Source: Alphaproteobacteria bacterium (lineage in GTDB: Bacteria > Pseudomonadota > Alphaproteobacteria > Rhizobiales > Rhizobiaceae). Taken from it: 64,000 nt of DNA. Shown in pieces: positions 8,729-17,031 of this stretch. The notes beneath the pieces were generated by a model that saw only the letters and a program-made list of their open reading frames with translations, was not told the DNA's origin and did no database searches. Within the stretch, counting starts at the first letter, position 1; the number at the start of each line of letters is the position of its first letter. The stretch covers positions 620,001 through 684,000 of the forward strand of contig JAHJHT010000013.1 in NCBI GenBank assembly GCA_018823835.1, read 5' to 3'. The translations under genes were made by a program, and so were the position numbers.

Positions 8729-8743
8729 GCCTCCCAGGGCTTT

Positions 8744-8777
8744 GGGCGACGCGCGGACGCCAGTCCGTGCGTCGCCC
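8744..8777 (+). terminator. strong hairpin between binding-protein gene and ATPase gene
   Basis: A 15-bp stem (8744-8758 pairs with 8763-8777; one G-U pair, otherwise perfect) closes on a 4-base GCCA loop 15 bp after the binding-protein stop. No U-tract follows. In binding-protein ABC operons such hairpins usually protect the abundant upstream mRNA and weaken read-through into the ATPase/permease genes. A like structure follows chvE at 21249. Confidence 0.75.
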
Positions 8778-8807
8778 GCATTCTAACGCCTGCGGCGGTC
8801 CAAGATC

Positions 8808-10349
8808 ATGACAAACCAGATGAATAACCCGGCCGTCCAGGTCGACGGAATGCTGAAGTCGTTCGGCGCGACGGTTGCGCTCGACGGCGTTTCCTTCTCG
8901 ATCGCGCCTGGGAGCGTGCATGCGCTGCTGGGCGAAAACGGTGCCGGCAAGTCGACGATGGTCAAGCTGCTTTCCGGGCTGATCCGGCCGACGGAAGGAA
9001 GCGTGAAGATCTTCGGCGAGCACGCCGCGCTAGACACGCCGCGTTCGGCCCACAAGCTGGGCATCCAGACTGCGTTCCAGGAGATGACGCTGGTTGGCGA
9101 TCTGTCCGTGCTCGACAACATGCTGCTGCCCTATGCCCCGATGGGCATGTCGGGACTGATCCGCCGCCGCGCGGCGCGCGAGGACGTGCGACGCCATATC
9201 GCCGAACTCGGCTTCTCGGTCGATCTCGATGCCGAGGTTTCGTCGCTCGAGCTCTCCGTGCGCCAGAAGATCGAGATCGCGCGAGCCGTCTACCGCAAGC
9301 CGCGCATTCTCCTGCTCGACGAGCCGACCTCGACGCTCGCCGGCCGGGACGTCGACTGGCTGGGCGAGATCATCGCCCGGCTCAAGGCCGAGGGTACGAC
9401 GATCGTCTTCATCACGCATCGCATGCGCGAGGTACGCGCCTTCTGCGATACGCTGACCATCCTGCGCAACGGCTGCCATATCGTCACCACGCCGGTGGCC
9501 GACATTACCGATTCCGAGGTGATCGAGAAGATCATCGGACGCTCCATCGAGCAGACATTTCCGCCGAAGCCCGACAGCGCGCAGGCCTTCGGTGCGCCGG
9601 TTCTCGGCGTGCGCGATCTCAAGATCGGCCGCAAGCTCGACGGTGTCAGCTTCGACCTGCGCAAGGGCGAGATACTCGGCGTCGCCGGACTGCAGGGCAT
9701 GGGCCAGCAGGATCTCTTCCTCGCCTGCTTCGGCATGGGCGAGGTGCTGCGCGGCGACGTCCTAGTCGACAACCGCAAGGTCTGGTTGAGTTCGCCCGCC
9801 GACGCGATTCGGCCGAACATGGCTATCGGCCTCGTGCCGGAGGACCGCAAGTCCGAGGGCCTGTTCCTGAAGCTTTCCGGGCGGCAGAATGCGACGCTGC
9901 CCGTCGTCTCGCGCTTCACCCGCATGGGGCTGATCGACGAAAAGGCGGAACGCGAAGCCGTGGAGGAAGCCTTTGCCACGGTCGAGGTCGACCGGCGCGC
10001 CATGTGGACGCGGGCGGGCGCATTTTCCGGAGGCAACCAGCAGAAGATCGCCATCGCCAAATGGCTTGTCGCGCAAAGCCGAATCCTGCTGCTGTTCGAT
10101 CCGACGCGCGGCATCGATGTCGGAACCAAGCACGAAATCTACGTAATGATGCGCAAATATGTCGAGGCGGGCGGTTCGATTCTCTTCCACTCCACCGAGA
10201 TTCCCGAACTCGTGCACCAGTGCGACCGGGTGCTGGTGCTTTACGACGGCCAGGTGGCGGTCGAGCTTGAGGGCGATGCAATAACAGAGCCGGCGATCAT
10301 GCGCCCGGCCCTCGGGCACGGCCATTTCGCCGGAGAGGTGCCGGCATGA
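8808..10349 (+). CDS. sugar ABC transporter ATP-binding protein (double ATPase, RbsA/MglA type)
   Basis: This 513-residue protein has two fused nucleotide-binding domains. Domain 1 has Walker [10 protein letters not shown] at 42-50, a degenerate signature LSVRQKIEIARA and Walker B LLLDEPTST. Domain 2 has no intact Walker A (GVAGLQGMGQQDL), a good signature FSGGNQQKIAIAKWL, and a Walker B reading [13 protein letters not shown]. The usual catalytic glutamate is thus missing from domain 2 (DP instead of DEP), so the domains are asymmetric. It energises the fused permease encoded directly downstream, whose ATG overlaps its stop by four bases. ATG 8808 was chosen; ATG 8820 is an alternative. Confidence 0.92.
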   Translation: MTNQMNNPAVQVDGMLKSFGATVALDGVSFSIAPGSVHALLGENGAGKSTMVKLLSGLIRPTEGSVKIFGEHAALDTPRSAHKLGIQTAFQEMTLVGDLSVLDNMLLPYAPMGMSGLIRRRAAREDVRRHIAELGFSVDLDAEVSSLELSVRQKIEIARAVYRKPRILLLDEPTSTLAGRDVDWLGEIIARLKAEGTTIVFITHRMREVRAFCDTLTILRNGCHIVTTPVADITDSEVIEKIIGRSIEQTFPPKPDSAQAFGAPVLGVRDLKIGRKLDGVSFDLRKGEILGVAGLQGMGQQDLFLACFGMGEVLRGDVLVDNRKVWLSSPADAIRPNMAIGLVPEDRKSEGLFLKLSGRQNATLPVVSRFTRMGLIDEKAEREAVEEAFATVEVDRRAMWTRAGAFSGGNQQKIAIAKWLVAQSRILLLFDPTRGIDVGTKHEIYVMMRKYVEAGGSILFHSTEIPELVHQCDRVLVLYDGQVAVELEGDAITEPAIMRPALGHGHFAGEVPA

Positions 10350-12427
10350 GCAGCGCGCAGGCTTCTACCAGGATGCAAAGGACGTCGGGCCTTCGCCGGG
10401 CGCTCGGCGCCAACAGCGGCACGATCATAGCTGCTGTCGTCTTCGCAGTCCTGCTGATGGTGGTGGATTGGGTGGGCGCCGGACCGCTGACCTACTTCGA
10501 CATTTCTTTCCTATCGAGCGGCGGGGCGACCTCGGCAATCGCCGCGATCGGGCAGACGATCGTCATCATTTCCGGCGGCTTCGACCTCTCCGCCGGCGCC
10601 GTGATTTCGCTGGTCAACGTCGTGCTCGCGTCGAACATGGATCCGATGTCGATGCAGGCAAGCACGGCGCTGTGGACTGCGGTCGGGATCGGCGTCGGCA
10701 TGGCCGTCGGCGCCTTCAACGGCTTCTTCATCGCCTTCCTGCGCATGCAGCCGATCGTCGTGACGCTGTCCACCATGTTCATCTTGCAGGGCGTGACGCT
10801 TCTGGTCATGGACAAGCCGGGCGGCTTCGTGTCGCCGGATCTCGGCGCCTTCTATCTGGGCGATGCGATTCCCGGCTGGCTGCCGATGCCGGTCGTCGTC
10901 ATTTGCGCGGTTCTGCTGCTCTGGATGTGGCTGAAGGGGACGCGCTTCGGAACGGCGCTCTATGCGGTCGGCAGCGACACGGATTCGGCGGCAGCCGTTG
11001 GCGTCAACGTAGTGCTCGTGCGCTTCATGGTCTACATCATCGCCGGTGGCTGCTACGGGCTTGCCGGCGTGTTCATCAGCGCACAGACCGGCAGCGGCGA
11101 TCCACTCGTCGGCAATCCGCTCCTGCTTTCGATGTTTGCCGCCGTCGTTGTCGGCGGCACGCGGCTAGGCGGCGGGCAGGGCGGTCCGGTGGGCACGGTG
11201 TTCGGTGCGTTCATCCTGATGATCGTCGTCAACATCCTGCTCGTCCTGAACGTATCGGCCTACTACTCGACCATCGCCGAGGGCACGATCCTGTTCCTGG
11301 CAGTGCTAGCCGGCTCCATGTCGCACGGCTCCGTCCTGGCGATCCAGCTGCGGGCGGCCCGGGCGCGCTTCGCGGCATATCGCGCCGGCACGCTGCCATC
11401 GCAGATCGACAGGGTGGATCGGCGGCTGGCGACGACATCGGGAGCACGACGGAGCGAACCTTCGAACGCGACACGTCCGGCCTTTCACATTCGCCACGCC
11501 GAGACGCTGCGCTTTGCGCTGCCGGCATTCGTGTGCCTGATCCTGGTCATCGCGGTCACCCAGCTGTGGCTCGGGCGCGCGGTTCTCAACCCGGGATACT
11601 GGAACTCGCTCCTGGTCCTGTCGTCCTTCCTGGCGGTTCTCGCGCTCGGACAGGGCACGGTCATCCTGACGGGTGGCCTCGACCTCTCGGTCCCGTGGAT
11701 CATCGGCATTTCCGGCATCGTGCTCGCCGGCATGGTCAACGGATCGGATGCCGCCCTTGTCTATGCCTTGCCGACCGTTCTCGCGATGGCGTGCGTCGTC
11801 GGGTTCGCCAACGGCGTCGGCATCGTCTATCTCGGCATATCCCCGATCGTGATGACCCTTGCCATGAACGGCATCCTTCAGGGCTTCGCGCTGCTTTATT
11901 CACAAGGCACGCCGGCCGGCTTCTCGTCGCCCATGCTGCGCTGGTTCATGACCGGCAGGATCGCGGGCATGACGCCGGTCGTCCTGTTCATCATCGGCTT
12001 CGTCATATTCGCGGTGTTGCTGCTCGGACGGACCGCCTTCGGTAGGCGGGTCTATGGCATCGGCAACGGGCTGCGCGCGGCGCAACTCTCCGGCATCGCG
12101 GTCGAGAAGACGCTGATCCTCGTCTATATCCTGTCCGCACTTTGCGCCGCCGTGGTGGGCATCATGCTGACCGGCTTTTCCGGCCAGGCGAGCCTTGGCA
12201 TGGGCGACGATTATCTGCTTCCCTCCATCGCGGTCGTGGTGGTCGGAGGCGCGCTTATCACTGGCGGGCGAGGGCATTATATCGGCATGCTGGGCGGCGT
12301 CCTGCTGCTGACATCGCTGCAGATGCTGCTTGCCGGGACCACGCTGCCCTATGCGACGCGGGCCATCCTCTACGGCCTGGTCGTGCTGGGTGCCGTGATG
12401 GCTCTACGCGAACGAAACACCCGATGA
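10346..12427 (+). CDS. fused double-permease of a sugar ABC importer (two RbsC-type domains)
   Basis: This inner-membrane protein of 693 residues is about twice the usual RbsC-type permease length. It contains two complete BPD_transp_2 domains: residues 1-330 and about 385-693, each with roughly 8-10 hydrophobic segments and its own copy of the diagnostic signature (IVIISGGFDLSAGAVISL in the first, VILTGGLDLSVPWIIG in the second). A basic linker of about 55 residues (about 330-385) without membrane character joins them. A normal importer uses two permease subunits, so one chain could supply both halves. It is translationally coupled to the ATPase gene and followed 13 bp later by an SDR. There is no frameshift or stop at the junction. 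Confidence 0.92.
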   Translation: MSSAQASTRMQRTSGLRRALGANSGTIIAAVVFAVLLMVVDWVGAGPLTYFDISFLSSGGATSAIAAIGQTIVIISGGFDLSAGAVISLVNVVLASNMDPMSMQASTALWTAVGIGVGMAVGAFNGFFIAFLRMQPIVVTLSTMFILQGVTLLVMDKPGGFVSPDLGAFYLGDAIPGWLPMPVVVICAVLLLWMWLKGTRFGTALYAVGSDTDSAAAVGVNVVLVRFMVYIIAGGCYGLAGVFISAQTGSGDPLVGNPLLLSMFAAVVVGGTRLGGGQGGPVGTVFGAFILMIVVNILLVLNVSAYYSTIAEGTILFLAVLAGSMSHGSVLAIQLRAARARFAAYRAGTLPSQIDRVDRRLATTSGARRSEPSNATRPAFHIRHAETLRFALPAFVCLILVIAVTQLWLGRAVLNPGYWNSLLVLSSFLAVLALGQGTVILTGGLDLSVPWIIGISGIVLAGMVNGSDAALVYALPTVLAMACVVGFANGVGIVYLGISPIVMTLAMNGILQGFALLYSQGTPAGFSSPMLRWFMTGRIAGMTPVVLFIIGFVIFAVLLLGRTAFGRRVYGIGNGLRAAQLSGIAVEKTLILVYILSALCAAVVGIMLTGFSGQASLGMGDDYLLPSIAVVVVGGALITGGRGHYIGMLGGVLLLTSLQMLLAGTTLPYATRAILYGLVVLGAVMALRERNTR

Positions 12428-12440
12428 AGAGGACTGGACA

Positions 12441-13247
12441 ATGAGCACGCGCGCACCGGCTTCCGCAGAAGAGTTCCTGGCCGGCCTGAAAGGCCAGCGG
12501 GTCGTTGTCACCGCCGGTGCGGGCGGCATCGGGCTGGCGATCACCGATACGCTGGTGCGCCTCGGCGCACGCGTCGTGATCTGCGACGTCTCGGACGAGG
12601 CGCTGGCGACGGCGGGCAAGACGGTCCGCGTCGAGGCCGCGGTCAAGGCGGACGTGGCGCAGCAAGGCGATGTGGAGCGGCTGTTCCAGACGGCGCAGGA
12701 GACTCTCGGCGGGCTCGATGCCCTGATCAACAATGCCGGGATTGCCGGGCCAACCGGCGGCGTCGATGAAATCGACCCGGATGAGTGGCGGCGCTGCATC
12801 GATATCTGCCTGACCGGGCAGTTCCTGTGCGCGCGTAGCGCGGTGCCGATGCTCAAGGCGGCGGGCGGCGGTTCCATCGTCTCGATGTCCTCGGCGGCCG
12901 GCCGACATGGATATGCATTTCGTACGCCCTACTCGGCGGCGAAATTCGGCGTCATTGGTTTTACCCAGAGCCTCGCCAAGGAACTCGGGCCGCACGGCAT
13001 CCGCGTCAACGCCATACTGCCGGGAATCATCGAGGGGCCGCGCATCGAGAAGGTCATTGCCGACCGGGCAAAGCAGGTTGGGGTGACCGGGGACGAGATG
13101 AAGAACCGTTATCTTCAGAACATCTCGCTTCGGCGCATGACCAGTCCCTACGACGTGGCCTCCATGGTCGCCTTCCTGCTGTCCGACGCCGGATACAACA
13201 TCTCCGGCCAGTCGCTCGGCGTCGACGGCAACGTCGAAACACTCTGA
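12441..13247 (+). CDS. SDR family oxidoreductase of the BKACE operon
   Basis: This 268-residue short-chain dehydrogenase has a glycine-rich motif slightly off consensus (TAGAGGIG near residue 30), NNAGIAG, an active-site serine in SMSSAAGR and YSAAK. It is an NAD(P)-dependent alcohol dehydrogenase acting on a sugar or sugar-acid hydroxyl. Within this operon it could oxidise C1 of the imported sugar to a lactone opened by the SMP30 proteins, or C3 of the aldonate to give the beta-keto acid required by the BKACE. It lies between the permease and a 3-hydroxyacid dehydrogenase with gaps of about 10 bp on each side, so co-expression is nearly certain. The substrate is unknown. Confidence 0.85.
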   Translation: MSTRAPASAEEFLAGLKGQRVVVTAGAGGIGLAITDTLVRLGARVVICDVSDEALATAGKTVRVEAAVKADVAQQGDVERLFQTAQETLGGLDALINNAGIAGPTGGVDEIDPDEWRRCIDICLTGQFLCARSAVPMLKAAGGGSIVSMSSAAGRHGYAFRTPYSAAKFGVIGFTQSLAKELGPHGIRVNAILPGIIEGPRIEKVIADRAKQVGVTGDEMKNRYLQNISLRRMTSPYDVASMVAFLLSDAGYNISGQSLGVDGNVETL

Positions 13248-13257
13248 GGGCAGCGAC

Positions 13258-14205
13258 ATGTCGAAAACCGCGATTGTCGGAAGCGGCTTCATCGGGCGGG
13301 CCTGGGCGATCAGTTTCGCCGCTGCCGGCCATGATGTCAGCATGTGGGACCAGTCGCCCGAAGCGACAGGCGGCGCGCGCGACTTCATTGCTGGCGTGCT
13401 CGGCGATCTGGCGGCCAATGACCTGCTGCGCGGGCAGACGCCGGAGAGTGTGCTCGACCGGATCGAAGTCGTGGCGGACTTCGAGGCTGCATTGGAAGGC
13501 GCCGTGCACATCCAGGAGAACACGCCCGAAAATCGCGATATCAAGCGCGAGGTCTTCTCGCGGATCGACGCCGTTGCGACGCCGGAGGCGGTGATCGCCA
13601 GCTCGACCTCGGCGCTCCTTCCGTCGACCTTTACCGAGCATCTTGCCGGGCGCCACCGCTGCCTGGTCGTTCACCCGATCAACCCGCCCTATCTCATCCC
13701 GGCGGCCGAAGTGGTGCCCGCGCCGTGGACAAGCCAAGAGACAGTCGAGAGAACGTCCGCGTTCCTGGTCTCGGCGGGTCATGCGCCGCTCGTGATGAAG
13801 CGGGAACTCGACGGCTTCATCATGAACCGGCTGCAGGGCGCGCTCCTCGAGGAGGCTTTCCGGCTCGTCTCCGACGGCTATGCCAGCGTCGAGGACGTCG
13901 ACATCGGCATTCGCGACGGGTTGGCGCTGCGCTGGTCCTTCATGGGTCCGTTCGAAACCATCGATCTCAACGCCCCCGGCGGCGTGCGCGACTATGTCGA
14001 TCGCTACCAGTCGATCTATTCGAACATCTTTCCGCAGATGCAGCGCCGAGTCGACTGGGCGGGCGATGTGATGAAAACAGTGGAGGCAGACCGCAGCGCG
14101 CGGCTGCCGCGCGAAAATCTTGCAGTGCGCCAGGTCTGGCGCGACCGGCGCCTGATGGCCCTGGCTGCGCACAAGAGAAAATCCGACGAGGAGTTTGGTA
14201 AATGA
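13258..14205 (+). CDS. 3-hydroxyacyl-CoA dehydrogenase-family L-gulonate 3-dehydrogenase-like enzyme (lambda-crystallin type)
   Basis: This 315-residue enzyme has a Rossmann motif GSGFIG at 8-13, the segment HIQENTPENRDIK at about 84-96, ASSTSALLPS, and the catalytic histidine in VVHPINPPYLIP (His about 139). The overall pattern, including NRLQGALLEEAFRLV and the GLALRWSFMGPFETIDLN segment, matches lambda-crystallin/L-gulonate 3-dehydrogenase, and also the related carnitine 3-dehydrogenases. It should oxidise the 3-hydroxyl of a free hydroxy acid to a beta-keto acid. The next gene, overlapping by four bases (ATGA), encodes a beta-keto-acid cleavage enzyme, a textbook enzyme pair. Because the operon imports sugars and encodes lactonases, a sugar acid is a better guess than carnitine. 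Confidence 0.85.
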   Translation: MSKTAIVGSGFIGRAWAISFAAAGHDVSMWDQSPEATGGARDFIAGVLGDLAANDLLRGQTPESVLDRIEVVADFEAALEGAVHIQENTPENRDIKREVFSRIDAVATPEAVIASSTSALLPSTFTEHLAGRHRCLVVHPINPPYLIPAAEVVPAPWTSQETVERTSAFLVSAGHAPLVMKRELDGFIMNRLQGALLEEAFRLVSDGYASVEDVDIGIRDGLALRWSFMGPFETIDLNAPGGVRDYVDRYQSIYSNIFPQMQRRVDWAGDVMKTVEADRSARLPRENLAVRQVWRDRRLMALAAHKRKSDEEFGK

Positions 14206-15164
14206 ACGAGACGACGCGCAAGACATCCGGCACCACTGCCAAGGGCAAGGTGATCATCACCTGCGCCATTACCGGCGCCATCCATACGCCGACCATGTCG
14301 CCCTACCTGCCGATCACGCCCGACCAGATCGCTTCCGAAGCGATCACGGCGGCGGAGGCGGGGGCTGCCATCCTGCACCTGCATGCGCGCGATCCTGAGA
14401 CCGGCAAGCCGGACCAGACGCCGGAAGCCTTCGCCCGCTTCCTGCCGCGCATCAAGCAGGGCACGAACGCGGCGATCAACATTACCTCTGGCGGTAGCCC
14501 CTACATGAAGGTGGAGGAGCGGGTACGCCCGGCTGCCCAGTTCAAGCCCGAGGTCGCCTCGCTCAACATGGGCTCGATCAATTTCGGCCTCTATCACCTC
14601 GCCGACAAGTACGAGACCTTCAAGTTCGACTGGGAAAAGCCGCATCTGGAAGCGACGCGTGACCTTGTTTTCCGCAACTCTTTCAAGGACATCGAATACA
14701 TCCTTGCGACCTGCTACGACAACGGAACGCGCTTCGAGTTCGAGTGCTACGACATCGCGCATCTTTATAACCTCGCGCATTTCGCCGAACGCGGCCTGGT
14801 GAAGCCCCCATTCTTCGTCCAGTCGGTATTCGGCCTGCTCGGCGGCATCGGCACGCACCCGGAAGACGTCGCTCACATGAAACGCACGGCCGACCGGCTG
14901 TTCGGCGACCAGTTCCGCTGGTCCGTCCTCGGTGCCGGCGCTAGCCAGTTGCGCATCGCTGCGCAGTCAGTGTCGCTCGGCGGAAACATCCGTGTCGGCC
15001 TGGAGGACAGCCTGTGGGCCGGTCGCGGGCGGCTGGCAAAGTCGAATGCCGAGCAGGTGGTGCTGGCGCGCAAGATCATCGAAGGGCTCGGTCTGGAGGT
15101 GGCGACGCCTGACGAGGCGCGCGCCATCCTGGAACTGAAGGGCGGCGACAAGGTTGCGTTCTGA
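14202..15164 (+). CDS. beta-keto acid cleavage enzyme (BKACE, DUF849 family)
   Basis: This 320-residue TIM-barrel enzyme is of the BKACE family (founding member Kce, 3-keto-5-aminohexanoate cleavage enzyme). The zinc-binding histidines are in ILHLHARDPETGKP (His about 59 and 61), and the third ligand region is VGLEDSLWAGRG. ITCAITGAIHTP at the N-terminus and NITSGGSPYMKVEER are also family features. The family reaction is beta-keto acid + acetyl-CoA to acetoacetate + a new acyl-CoA. Translational coupling to the 3-hydroxyacid dehydrogenase implies the substrate is its 3-keto product. The family is certain; the sugar-acid substrate is inferred from the transporter and lactonase neighbours. Confidence 0.9.
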   Translation: MNETTRKTSGTTAKGKVIITCAITGAIHTPTMSPYLPITPDQIASEAITAAEAGAAILHLHARDPETGKPDQTPEAFARFLPRIKQGTNAAINITSGGSPYMKVEERVRPAAQFKPEVASLNMGSINFGLYHLADKYETFKFDWEKPHLEATRDLVFRNSFKDIEYILATCYDNGTRFEFECYDIAHLYNLAHFAERGLVKPPFFVQSVFGLLGGIGTHPEDVAHMKRTADRLFGDQFRWSVLGAGASQLRIAAQSVSLGGNIRVGLEDSLWAGRGRLAKSNAEQVVLARKIIEGLGLEVATPDEARAILELKGGDKVAF

Positions 15165-15183
15165 GCGGCCCGGGGAGGAGACA

Positions 15184-16056
15184 ATGCTGCGTATCGAGGT
15201 TCTGAGCGACAGGCCCGACCAACTCGGCGAAGGGCCGCTCTGGGACGTGCGCGAGCAGCGCTTCTACTGGATCGATTCCTACGGACCCAGCATCCATTGC
15301 TGCGATGCTGCGGGCGGCGACCGGAAGAGCTGGAGCCTGCCCGAACCGATCGGATCCATGGCGCTGCGCGAGAAGGGCGGCGCGATCCTGTCGCTGCGCG
15401 ACGGTTTCTACAGTTTCGACTTCCAGACGGGCGTGTCCGTACGCCTTGTGGAGACGCAACCGGGCGAAATGCGGCCGCGCATGAACGACGGCAAGGTCGA
15501 CCGCCAGGGCCGGTTCGTCGCCGGCTCGATGGATTTCGAGGAGAGTGAGCCTATCGGCAAGCTGTTCCGGCTCGATCCGGACCTTTCGGTGCATACGCTC
15601 GACAGCGGCATCATCTGCTCGAACGGTCCCTGCTGGAGCCCCGACGGCGCGACCTTCTACTTCGCCGACACGGGCCGGCGCGTGATCTGGGCCTATGGCT
15701 ACGATACGGATACGGGAAACGTGCTGTCGCGGCGCGTCTTCACGAGCTTCGAGAACATGCGCGGTCTTCCGGACGGCGCCACGGTCGATTCCGAAGGCTA
15801 TGTCTGGAGCGCCGAAGTCTATTCGGGCCGGCTCATCCGGTTCGATCCGAACGGTGTCGTCGACAGGATCGTCGGGCTGCCGGTCCAGTCGACCACGAGC
15901 CTGATCTTCGGCGGGCCGGATCTCGACATCGCCTATGTCACCTCGATGGCGAGGCCATACCAGCATCAGTATTATCGGGAGCGCGAGGCAGGCTTCGTCT
16001 TTGCCGTCCACGGCCTCGGCGTGCGCGGCATCGAAGAGCCGCGCTTCAAGGGTTAG
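15184..16056 (+). CDS. SMP-30/gluconolactonase-family lactonase (first of tandem pair)
   Basis: This 290-residue six-bladed beta-propeller should hydrolyse a sugar lactone to the open aldonate. Metal and substrate residues of the SMP30 family can be placed: Glu in LGEGPLWD, Asn in MNDGKVDRQGR, Asn in SNGPCWSPDG and Asp in PDGATVDSEGYVW. ATG 15184 follows GGGGAGGAGACA, a strong Shine-Dalgarno, 19 bp after the BKACE stop. No signal peptide is visible, so it acts in the cytoplasm. A paralogue follows 23 bp later. A lactonase here fits an oxidative pathway in which a sugar is oxidised at C1, or one that imports a lactone. Confidence 0.88.
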   Translation: MLRIEVLSDRPDQLGEGPLWDVREQRFYWIDSYGPSIHCCDAAGGDRKSWSLPEPIGSMALREKGGAILSLRDGFYSFDFQTGVSVRLVETQPGEMRPRMNDGKVDRQGRFVAGSMDFEESEPIGKLFRLDPDLSVHTLDSGIICSNGPCWSPDGATFYFADTGRRVIWAYGYDTDTGNVLSRRVFTSFENMRGLPDGATVDSEGYVWSAEVYSGRLIRFDPNGVVDRIVGLPVQSTTSLIFGGPDLDIAYVTSMARPYQHQYYREREAGFVFAVHGLGVRGIEEPRFKG

Positions 16057-16079
16057 ATCGGGAAACGGGAGAACAGGCG

Positions 16080-16958
16080 ATGAAGATCGACGTTGTGGTG
16101 GATGTGAAGACGACGCTGGGCGAGGGGCCTCTTTGGGACGTCGAGCAGCAGCGGCTCTACTGGATCGATTCCTTCGACGGGCGCGTCTTCCGGGCAACCC
16201 ATGACGGCCACGAAATCCGGTCTTGGGATGTCCCGATGAAGATCGGCTCGATGGCGCTGCGCAAGGACGGCGAGGGCGCCATCGTCTCGCTCGCCCGTGG
16301 CTTCCACACGCTCGATTTCAAGACCGGCGATGTCGAACTGATCCATGACCCCGAGCCCGGCAAGGACGCCAACCGGCTCAACGACGGCAAGGTCGACAAG
16401 CAGGGCCGCTTCATCACCGGTTCCATGGACACGATGGAAAGCGGACCGAACGGTGCCCTCTACCGGCTCGATACCGACTTCTCTGTCCACAAGCTCGATG
16501 ACGGCATCATCGTCTCGAACGGTCCCTGCTGGAGCCCGGACGGCGACACCTTCTATTTTGCCGACTCGTGGTCGGGGGAGATCTGGGCCTACGACTACGA
16601 CCAGACAACCGGCAGTGTCTCGAACAGGCGCACCTTCACCAAGATCGACACTTCGACGGGGGGCGCAGCAGACGGCTCGACGGTCGATGCCGAGGGCTGC
16701 CTGTGGAACGCGCAGGTCTATGACGGCAAGCTGATCCGCTATCGGCCGGACGGCGTCATCGACCGCGTCATCGAGATGCCCGTCAAGAAGATCACGAGCG
16801 TGATGTTCGGAGGGCCAAATCTCGACATCATCTACGTCACGTCGATGGCAAAGCCGCCGCTGCCGCGCTTCCCGGGCGACGGCGTATTGCGCGGCAGTGT
16901 CTTCACGATCACCGACCTGGGAATTCGCGGCGTACCGGAACAGCGCTTCGGCGCGTAG
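16080..16958 (+). CDS. SMP-30/gluconolactonase-family lactonase (second of tandem pair)
   Basis: This 292-residue beta-propeller lactonase is clearly homologous along its whole length to the preceding protein. The same landmarks occur: LGEGPLWD, YWIDS, NDGKVDKQGR, SNGPCWSPDGDTFYFAD, GSTVDAEGCLW and ITSVMFGGPNLD. It has diverged in the propeller loops and C-terminus, so it probably has a different substrate or stereospecificity rather than being a fresh duplication. It is the last gene of the operon that begins at 7598, and its 3' end converges on the DNA glycosylase gene. Confidence 0.88.
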   Translation: MKIDVVVDVKTTLGEGPLWDVEQQRLYWIDSFDGRVFRATHDGHEIRSWDVPMKIGSMALRKDGEGAIVSLARGFHTLDFKTGDVELIHDPEPGKDANRLNDGKVDKQGRFITGSMDTMESGPNGALYRLDTDFSVHKLDDGIIVSNGPCWSPDGDTFYFADSWSGEIWAYDYDQTTGSVSNRRTFTKIDTSTGGAADGSTVDAEGCLWNAQVYDGKLIRYRPDGVIDRVIEMPVKKITSVMFGGPNLDIIYVTSMAKPPLPRFPGDGVLRGSVFTITDLGIRGVPEQRFGA

Positions 16959-17014
16959 ATGCGCATGCGGCGCCAGCCCGGAATTCAGCGCCGGCGCGGC
17001 TTTGTGATCGGCAT

Positions 17015-17031
17015 GACCGGGCGGGCCGGTC
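17015..17031. terminator. short GC-rich hairpin between convergent genes
   Basis: GACCGG-GCGGG-CCGGTC forms a 6-bp stem directly beside the last codon of the minus-strand DNA glycosylase, in the 73-bp gap after the second lactonase. There is no T-run on either side, so it is at best a weak, possibly bidirectional terminator. Confidence 0.35.

Noticed and set aside
13258..15164. Carnitine degradation (carnitine dehydrogenase plus dehydrocarnitine BKACE)
   Set aside because: The enzyme pair fits, but the genes sit with a sugar importer and two sugar lactonases and there is no betaine or carnitine transporter gene, so a sugar acid is preferred. It is not excluded.
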